Assembly: GCA_013002925.1 (NCBI GenBank)
Contig: JABDLQ010000351.1
Location: forward strand, 1-7,296
Source of the DNA: Gammaproteobacteria bacterium
GTDB lineage: Bacteria; Pseudomonadota; Gammaproteobacteria; Steroidobacterales; SZUA-146
Direction: 5' to 3'
Length of the DNA: 7,296 bases
Position numbers and translations under genes: made by a program. How positions within the stretch are numbered: position 1 is the stretch's first letter; the number at the start of each line of letters is the position of its first letter. The notes beneath the pieces were generated by a model. That model was not told the origin of the DNA, did not search any database, and saw only the letters and a list, made by a program, of their open reading frames with translations. Below are positions 1 to 5,700 of this stretch, one piece after another.

Positions 1-108
1 CGTCACTGTGGGCATTGAAAAACAGTTCAAGGGAGGTTATCTCATGGGCTGGGATCCCAGCCCATGAGATAACCTCCCTTGAACTGTTTTTCAATGCCCA
101 CAGTGACG
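1..108. repeat. Perfect 108-base palindrome at contig end (54-base arms, no spacer)
   Basis: Bases 1-54 are the exact reverse complement of bases 55-108, with no loop; the centre is the self-complementary stretch CTGGGATCCCAG, which contains a GGATCC site at 52-57. The right arm continues smoothly into the coding sequence of the minus-strand gene that ends here, while the left arm is only its mirror copy. Spacer-free perfect palindromes of this size are known to be poorly maintained in bacterial cells, and fold-back chimeras are known from strand-displacement amplification and from assembly at contig ends. I infer an artefact created by self-priming at the short native palindrome in the centre. 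A real long hairpin cannot be excluded from sequence alone. Confidence 0.95.
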
Positions 109-1469
109 CCGGCTCGCAATTGTGCTGAAACGTCCAGTGAGTGACCCAGTTCCAGCGATGAATGCAACAGCGCAAAGCCAACAGGCAGGGGAGGGAGCGG
201 GAAGCACAGCTCGCCCAGGCTGATATCGTTCAAATTTAGTGCGCTGATATTCGCATCGGCGGTGATTTGCACCGCCAGACTCAGGTCACTTTCAATGCTG
301 GCCCGTACCTCCACGCCCTCCGGATGCAGGCGCACGTTCATTTTTGGTTTTAAGGCGTATCCCTGTACCTGGCCATTGACGCGCAAATCTCCTAATTGCA
401 GATTGTTGATCCGCAGGGGTTGTACGTCTTTTTCAAGATTTTGTGGGTTGTCGGCTCCGGGCTGTGCATCCAGAGGCTGCTCCGTGGTCGCGTTCGGCAC
501 GATAAAACGTGTCTGTGCAACCGGTTGATCCAGGTACGCGGTCTCACCGGAACAAAACGTCCCGCGCTCTATGGCACCCTGAATATCCCAGGTGCGTGCG
601 TTGAGCGTTTCGAGTACCACCAGATCGGTGTCCGCATGATTGCTCGCGCATTCGGCGTCGGTCAGCATACCCGCCACGCTGAACGCCACTTTCTTTAGCC
701 TGCCGTGGCGTAAGCCGGCGGGAAACTGCAAGCCGGACATCATGCCCACCTGGTCCACCGGTCCGCTGGCGCCATTTTCGTACACGTAGTATTGCTGACC
801 CGGGTATGGTGTACCAAAACAATAGTTGAGATCACCCAGTCCCGAACCTTCTTCAAATATCCAACGCAGGTTGGCCAGCCCGGTAGCATCCTGGAAAACG
901 TTTGAAGAATCGAAGACGTGATAAATATCAAGATCAATCTCAACATCTCCTGCGTATTCCAGATCAGCGGTGTCCATCCAGGCGAACGCATAAACATCTG
1001 GTTTGAGCACCAGGGTTTCATCGCCCGTCACGATCATGGGCAGGGTGCCATCATTGAGTTCTGCTAACAGCGCATCGCGCTGGTCCGGAGGTACGCGCAC
1101 GACCAGGTTTCCACCCGAACTGATCGATGAGACACTTGCCAGTGGTGACACGAGGCCGAAGTTAAACGCCTGGTAGTAGCTTTCATCCGTGTCTACATCC
1201 AGCGTCGTGACGGTGAAATCCGGTGCGGCGGTCGTGTTATTCAGTTCTGCTGTGTCCGTGTTTTGTATATCGGCCGAGATCGCCAGTTCGACCAGGTGGA
1301 CAGAAATACTGGTTTCAGTGACAAGCTGAAAATTGCTGACTACAAACTCATCAGCATAATTATAACTATCGCAACTGGCCCACGCCGGGATAGCGGTGAG
1401 CACCGCAATAGTGCAGTGTGCAATCCACAACGCAGTGCTGAGTGTTTTATTATTATTCATGTTGCTCAC
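42..1469 (-). CDS. Secreted protein of unknown function, 3' end lost at contig-end fold-back
   Basis: I do not recognise a named family. The reading frame gives 475 residues from a GTG start at 1469, chosen because AGGAG lies 8 bases upstream; an in-frame ATG at 1460 would be too far from that site. Residues 8-31 form a Sec signal peptide with a hydrophobic stretch (about 12-27) and a probable cut after AWA (29-31), so the protein is exported. There is no lipobox. The mature part is acidic and beta-rich, with five cysteines at 33, 217, 274, 306 and 422 that could form disulfides in the periplasm or outside the cell. Residues 351-465 hold serial short alternating strands ending in a GYLMGWD stretch. 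Residues 473-475 and the TGA at 42-44 lie in the mirrored palindrome arm, so the true C-terminus is unknown and the protein is probably longer. No catalytic motif is visible. It lies on the same strand as the RHS and PEP-CTERM-like genes, but 588 bases from the nearer one, so it probably has its own promoter. Confidence 0.8.
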   Translation of the reverse strand: MSNMNNNKTLSTALWIAHCTIAVLTAIPAWASCDSYNYADEFVVSNFQLVTETSISVHLVELAISADIQNTDTAELNNTTAAPDFTVTTLDVDTDESYYQAFNFGLVSPLASVSSISSGGNLVVRVPPDQRDALLAELNDGTLPMIVTGDETLVLKPDVYAFAWMDTADLEYAGDVEIDLDIYHVFDSSNVFQDATGLANLRWIFEEGSGLGDLNYCFGTPYPGQQYYVYENGASGPVDQVGMMSGLQFPAGLRHGRLKKVAFSVAGMLTDAECASNHADTDLVVLETLNARTWDIQGAIERGTFCSGETAYLDQPVAQTRFIVPNATTEQPLDAQPGADNPQNLEKDVQPLRINNLQLGDLRVNGQVQGYALKPKMNVRLHPEGVEVRASIESDLSLAVQITADANISALNLNDISLGELCFPLPPLPVGFALLHSSLELGHSLDVSAQLRAGVTVGIEKQFKGGYLMGWDPSP

Positions 1470-2057
1470 GAGCCAGTCTCCTGTTTTTTCCTGAAGCCGC
1501 CAGGAATTTAAAGTGGGGTGTGATACCGGGACAGTTGCGCAACCGGGATTGAGCGCATGCTGGTCCGTGACGGTAAGACAAATTGAAAGCGCGCCTGAAT
1601 ACCTGCCCCCAAAGGTAAACTTGCTTAGAAGGTGTGTAGCGAAGCACCAGAGTGCTTATTATTTGGTGTCGTGGATTTAATATGCCATGCGCTTGAGGGC
1701 TGGTCAAAACGGCATGCTTCCAAAGCTTTAGAGAAATTCTGGACCTTAATGCACCTGGCTGCGGCAGTGAACACAGCGACAGCACCACAATTGGGCAATC
1801 AGGGCACAGAGGACAACTGGTGATCGTGGCGGCCGCCTCGAACCCGGCGTATTACGTTAAATGCAAATGACGGATAGCCGCGCAAACGTGTGCCAGTGGT
1901 TACCCAACGGGGCAGCGTACCCTAACGGCAACTGATCGAAGCACGCAGTGACGTCTTATATTGACGTGCTGATAGCGGCCAGTCGGGTATTGCCCTTATG
2001 TCGAATGGCGGTACGACGGCGCAAAGCAACGCAAAAAACGGGCGCAAGATTCACTGA
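1470..2057. other. 588-base stretch without a convincing gene
   Basis: No frame on either strand gives a protein with recognisable domains or a well-placed ribosome binding site. A 111-codon minus-strand frame (1453-1788) overlaps the start of the next gene and reads as low-complexity, tryptophan- and arginine-scattered sequence typical of chance. A 63-codon plus-strand frame (1632-1823) looks no better. I see no tRNA, and no hairpin followed by a T run that would serve as a terminator after the PEP-CTERM-like gene. The only structure noted is a weak inverted repeat at 1940-1970 (AGCACG and CGTGCT, 19-base loop), which also contains TGACGT twice. The stretch should hold the promoter of the gene starting at 1469, but no clear -35/-10 pair or -24/-12 element stands out. 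A decayed gene is possible. Confidence 0.5.
1478..1482 (-). promoter_or_regulatory. Ribosome binding site (AGGAG) that decides the GTG start
   Basis: On the minus strand AGGAG is followed by 8 bases and then GTG at 1469-1467. The alternative ATG at 1460-1458 would sit 17 bases away, beyond usual spacing. This favours GTG and adds three residues (M-S-N) before the methionine. Confidence 0.6.
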
Positions 2058-2639
2058 CTACGCATGCAGATTTCGCTGCCGCCACACCGCGAGTAGCAAC
2101 AGAAAAAATCCCGGGAGCACGAAATGAGGCTCTGATACACTAACCACAGGTAAAGGTTGAGTAAAAAAATTGTCGTCGAATACAGGCAGCAGGTCAGTGC
2201 CAAATAACGTGAAGGGTTGCGACCCGGGAGCACCGGGGCCCAGCCAGTCGAAAACGATCGTAAAGTCGCTGAGCAGATCACCCGGGTTTACCGGTGCAGC
2301 CAATGCGACACCATTGAATATGCCGGGCTGGTCATCCGCGGGTCCGGGGAAAAACGGATCCGGTGGGGCCACAGACACATCCCAGTCTGCCGGGCCGGCA
2401 TAAACGGCCGGATCCACTTCGAAGCCTGTCGGGCCGCTGATCAGATCAAAGCTGTACAGATCGATATCAAAGAAGATCGAGAATAGATCAATCGGACCGG
2501 CCGTATCGTTACCAACGTGATACGTATATTGCCAGGTGGTGCCACCCAGGTTCTCAACTTCATAGAAGATGGGAGATGCCCATGTCATTTGTGTCGCGGT
2601 CATCAGCGCACAAAGAGCTGCAATTTTAAATTTGTTCAT
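2058..2639 (-). CDS. PEP-CTERM-like secreted protein (VSEP variant)
   Basis: This 193-residue protein has both ends expected of an exosortase substrate. At the N-terminus is a Sec signal peptide (residues 1-21, K-F-K then a hydrophobic stretch, probable cut after TWA). At the C-terminus is a tripartite sorting signal: V-S-E-P at 168-171, a hydrophobic segment at 173-186 and a basic end starting R-Q-R at 187-189. In known PEP-CTERM systems the exosortase cleaves at this signal and the protein reaches the cell surface or extracellular polymer. The middle (23-160) is rich in G, P, D and aromatic residues, with a FDWLGPGAPGSQPF block at 130-143 that I associate with a recurring family of uncharacterised PEP-CTERM proteins; this family link is from memory. 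No enzyme motif is seen. The ATG is supported by AGGA 8 bases upstream. Serine replaces the first proline of the PEP triplet, a variant I recall from marine gammaproteobacteria. No exosortase gene lies in the window. The gene follows the RHS gene by 160 bases and may be separately transcribed. Confidence 0.8.
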   Translation of the reverse strand: MNKFKIAALCALMTATQMTWASPIFYEVENLGGTTWQYTYHVGNDTAGPIDLFSIFFDIDLYSFDLISGPTGFEVDPAVYAGPADWDVSVAPPDPFFPGPADDQPGIFNGVALAAPVNPGDLLSDFTIVFDWLGPGAPGSQPFTLFGTDLLPVFDDNFFTQPLPVVSVSEPHFVLPGFFLLLLAVWRQRNLHA

Positions 2640-2685
2640 TAAGCTTTTCCTGAGTAGTCTGTTGCTTATTCATTATGATTTTCAT
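2626..2685 (-). CDS. Possible 19-residue leader ORF overlapping the PEP-CTERM-like start
   Basis: On the minus strand an ATG at 2685 opens a 19-codon frame (MKIIMNKQQTTQEKLNEQI) that ends in TAA at 2626-2628, inside the first codons of the PEP-CTERM-like gene and in another frame. AGGT lies a few bases upstream of the ATG, a weak ribosome binding site with short spacing. The peptide is hydrophilic and not a recognised attenuator: it has no run of one amino acid. If translated, termination across the downstream ATG could couple translation of the two frames. A frame this short can easily arise by chance, so this is a tentative entry. Confidence 0.15.
   Translation of the reverse strand: MKIIMNKQQTTQEKLNEQI
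2648..2651 (-). promoter_or_regulatory. Ribosome binding site (AGGA) of the PEP-CTERM-like gene
   Basis: On the minus strand AGGA is followed by 8 bases and then the ATG at 2639-2637. This is normal spacing and supports the chosen start, which also gives a well-formed signal peptide. Confidence 0.6.
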
Positions 2686-2799
2686 CTTACCTGCATTTGT
2701 GTATTCCTGACACCAGGTCGTACCTTAGCAATGTTAATCCTCACCTTGTTTGTTACCTGATGGATTGCATGTAATTATTTTTTTCGCACAGCGCATTAT

Positions 2800-5700
2800 T
2801 TAGAAAATAAACTTCTTTATTTCATATTTCAGGCCGCCGGAATCGAACGATCCTCCATCACTATCCGGATCTCCATCTGCGCCCAGTTTCTCCAGAATTT
2901 TCAGAGCGGCACTGATGGTTACTTCTGTCTTTTTGGAGGCTCCTGATATCAGGCCAAAGGGATCGGTCAGCGAGGTTTTGGCAACAACCTCGGTTCCGAT
3001 CTGAGCCAGTACGATTCCGCAACCGGTCACGTCGGCCATGGGAATAAATCCTTCGGCGCTTACGTCCACACCCTTGGACGATGCCTCAATCGCTACCTTG
3101 CCTTTAGAGGTTTCGAAAGAAAGTGTGCCCGAGAAAGCAAACTTGAATTTGTCATCGACAATATTGGGGTTGAACCCGATCACAAGATTATCGTTCTTGA
3201 GCTTGATCTCCTGTTCAAACTGAACGTCGAGCTTGCCGGCCAGCAGGTTGTAGGCGGTCGTTGCAATTTGAAGTATTGTTGTGCCGGCTTCGATAGTGTT
3301 GATAGTGGACTGGGCGGTACACAATGCTTTTGCGGCCGGTGCACCTTGCGCAGACAGGCGAACGATGCCCTGAATCACCTGTGTGATCGAGATTTCCGGC
3401 AAGGTGATCTGTCCGGACGGATCCAGATTGTTGACAGGATCATTACCAACATACTGATAGCCGCTCAATGATAGCGGTCGTGAGATATCACCTTCGAACG
3501 GATCTCTGGATAGAAACACCCCGGTTGCCGGATCGTAATAGCGCGCTCGCAGGTAGTAGTTTCCTGTTTCCAGGTCAAGTTGTTCACCGGCATAAAGAAT
3601 GGCGTTACTACTGCTTCCGTCCTGGTCAGTCAAACGCCCAAAGTCACCATACGTGTAATCGTCGGTTTCCAGCCCTGATGCATCGCTGAGTATCTGGGTG
3701 CTGCCGTGGGCATCCGTATGGAAAAAATCGGTAGTGCCCGTGTCGACAGCAAGTAAATCGTTACCATAGCTGTAGGTTGCCTCGAGCGTATCGCTGCCAT
3801 CGCGCTCCTCGAGCACCTGCGTAAAACCAGTAGGGTTCCCGGGGTCGTTGAGATACTTCGACGTATCGCCACTGACTGTTTTTGCAACGCGATCATCGTC
3901 AACGCTGTATGCGTAACTCACCGTCACTCCGTCGGCATTGACGGCCGCGAGGCGATTTTGTGAATTCCAGCTATAGGAGGTTGATGACCCGGGCCCTGTT
4001 TGAGCTGTGCGGTTACCGTTGGCGTCGTAGGTAAACGTCATATCGTTAGCTGTTAACAATCGATCGTTGCTGTCGTACGTATAGTTGGTAATCACACCAT
4101 CGAGATTCCGTGCCAGGCGATTACCCACGGCATCGTAGGCGTAGTTGGTGTTGCGCGGATTAGTGCCGGTGCGCTGGGAGTCTACCAGGCGGTTGAGATC
4201 ATCATAAATATAACTAACGACTGAGCCATCAGCTTCAGTGATCGACTCGCGCTGTCCGTTGGCATAAAACGTGTAGGTAAAGCCATCGATGATTGCCGCT
4301 GCGGGGTCTGTGTGAACCACACTTGCAATACGATTGCGACTATCCAGGCTGTGCGCGGTGCTGGAGCCGTTTGGCCGGGTGATTGACACCTGGTTGCCGT
4401 TCGGGTCATAGCCATAGAGTGTAGCGCCGGAGTTATCGGACACCTGCACACGCCGGTTCAGCCCATCATATGTATACGATGTCGCCTGAGCAGGACCGGT
4501 CAGGGTAATCAGGTTTCCATTTAGATCGTACGCATAGCTTAGTTCATTGGCGTTGTGATCGGTAATGCCCGTTATGCGATCTCGCGCATCATAGCTGGTT
4601 GTGGTTACGCCGATAGCACTGGTTGCCGTGATCCGCTGACCCGTCAACGACCAGGTAAACGTGTCCATGCTCATGTCGTCAAGAGTACGGGTTAACACAC
4701 GATTCCGATCATCGTACACGTAGGTGGTTGTCTGCGCGTTGTAGTCGGTCTGCGAGATGACGTTACCACCTGGATCGTAACCCACAGAGGCTGTTTCTCC
4801 CCCCGGTAAAATCTTGCGTACCTGTCGATTGTTATCGTCATATTCAAACCGGGTTGTTCTGCCCATCGCGTCCGTGTGGGTCAGACGATTACCACCGAGA
4901 TCATAGGTATACGTAGTCACTGGTGCGGCATCGCCTGGTGCCGGCGGGGGTTGAGTGACGCTGATCAGGCGACCGAGGCCGTCATAGGAGTGTGTCGTTG
5001 TTCTGCCTTGAGCATCTGTCAGAGTCGCTACCCGGCCTAATGCGTCGTAGGTCTGGCTGTTACTCGTGCCGTCGGCAAATAAAGTGCTGGTCAGCCGGCC
5101 TGCATCGTCATAGCTATACTGGGTCAGGTTGCCATTGGCATCCGTGACCGAGGTGCGACGCCCGGCGGCATCATATGCCACTGCGATAGTAGGTGTAACG
5201 ACAAGATCTGTCCTGCCATCGACGACGGCAGGCATGATTGTGCCGGTGCTGCGGCCGGCCGTATCGTAGGTCATATCGGTGCGATGACCCAGGGCATCGA
5301 TTGCAGCCAGATTGCGACCAGCCGCACTAAGAACAACGGTCTCGACCGCGCCGTCCGGATAGACAGTGGCAATCTTGCGGTTGAGTTCATCATAAATAAA
5401 GCTGGTCACACGCCCCAGTTCATCGGTAGAGGTCAACAGATTGCCGGCGCTATCATAGCTAAAGGATGATGTCGAAGCATCGGCGTTAACGACCTGAACC
5501 ACCTGGCCCAGGTTGTCATAGACAGTTGCCGTTTCGTTGCCATTGGCATCGGTCTTGAGAGTCACATCACCGTTAGCGTTACGTTCGGTCAGCGTAACCC
5601 CGCCCTCGGGGTTCGTCGCTGAGATCTGCCTGTCATTTGCATCGTAGATAAAGGTCGATGTCAGTGGACGCAGGACCAGGCCGTCGCGGCGATAGTCAGT

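Noticed and set aside
1453..1788. 111-codon minus-strand open frame before the secreted protein gene
   Set aside because: It overlaps the well-supported GTG start and its ribosome binding site and has no recognisable composition or motif.
1632..1823. 63-codon plus-strand open frame
   Set aside because: It has no recognised domain, and its amino acid pattern looks like chance; I considered a transposase remnant but could not support it.
1825..1865. Minus-strand GGGTTCGAGGC stretch resembling a tRNA T arm, followed some bases later by CACCA
   Set aside because: The stem does not pair properly, and no matching acceptor strand is found about 70 bases upstream.
2660..2720. CATAAT as a -10 box or a -24/-12 element before the PEP-CTERM-like gene
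   Set aside because: No acceptable -35 lies at about 17 bases, and the GG/GC pairs present have 9 or 11 bases between them instead of 10.
2762..2800. Possible terminator after the RHS stop (CGC-TGT-GCG followed by an A run on the minus strand)
   Set aside because: The stem is only 3 base pairs and the following run is A, not T, in the direction of transcription.
2803..3300. Possible homology between the RHS tip strands and the C-terminal third of the secreted protein
   Set aside because: Both have alternating strand patterns, but no convincing residue alignment could be made by eye.
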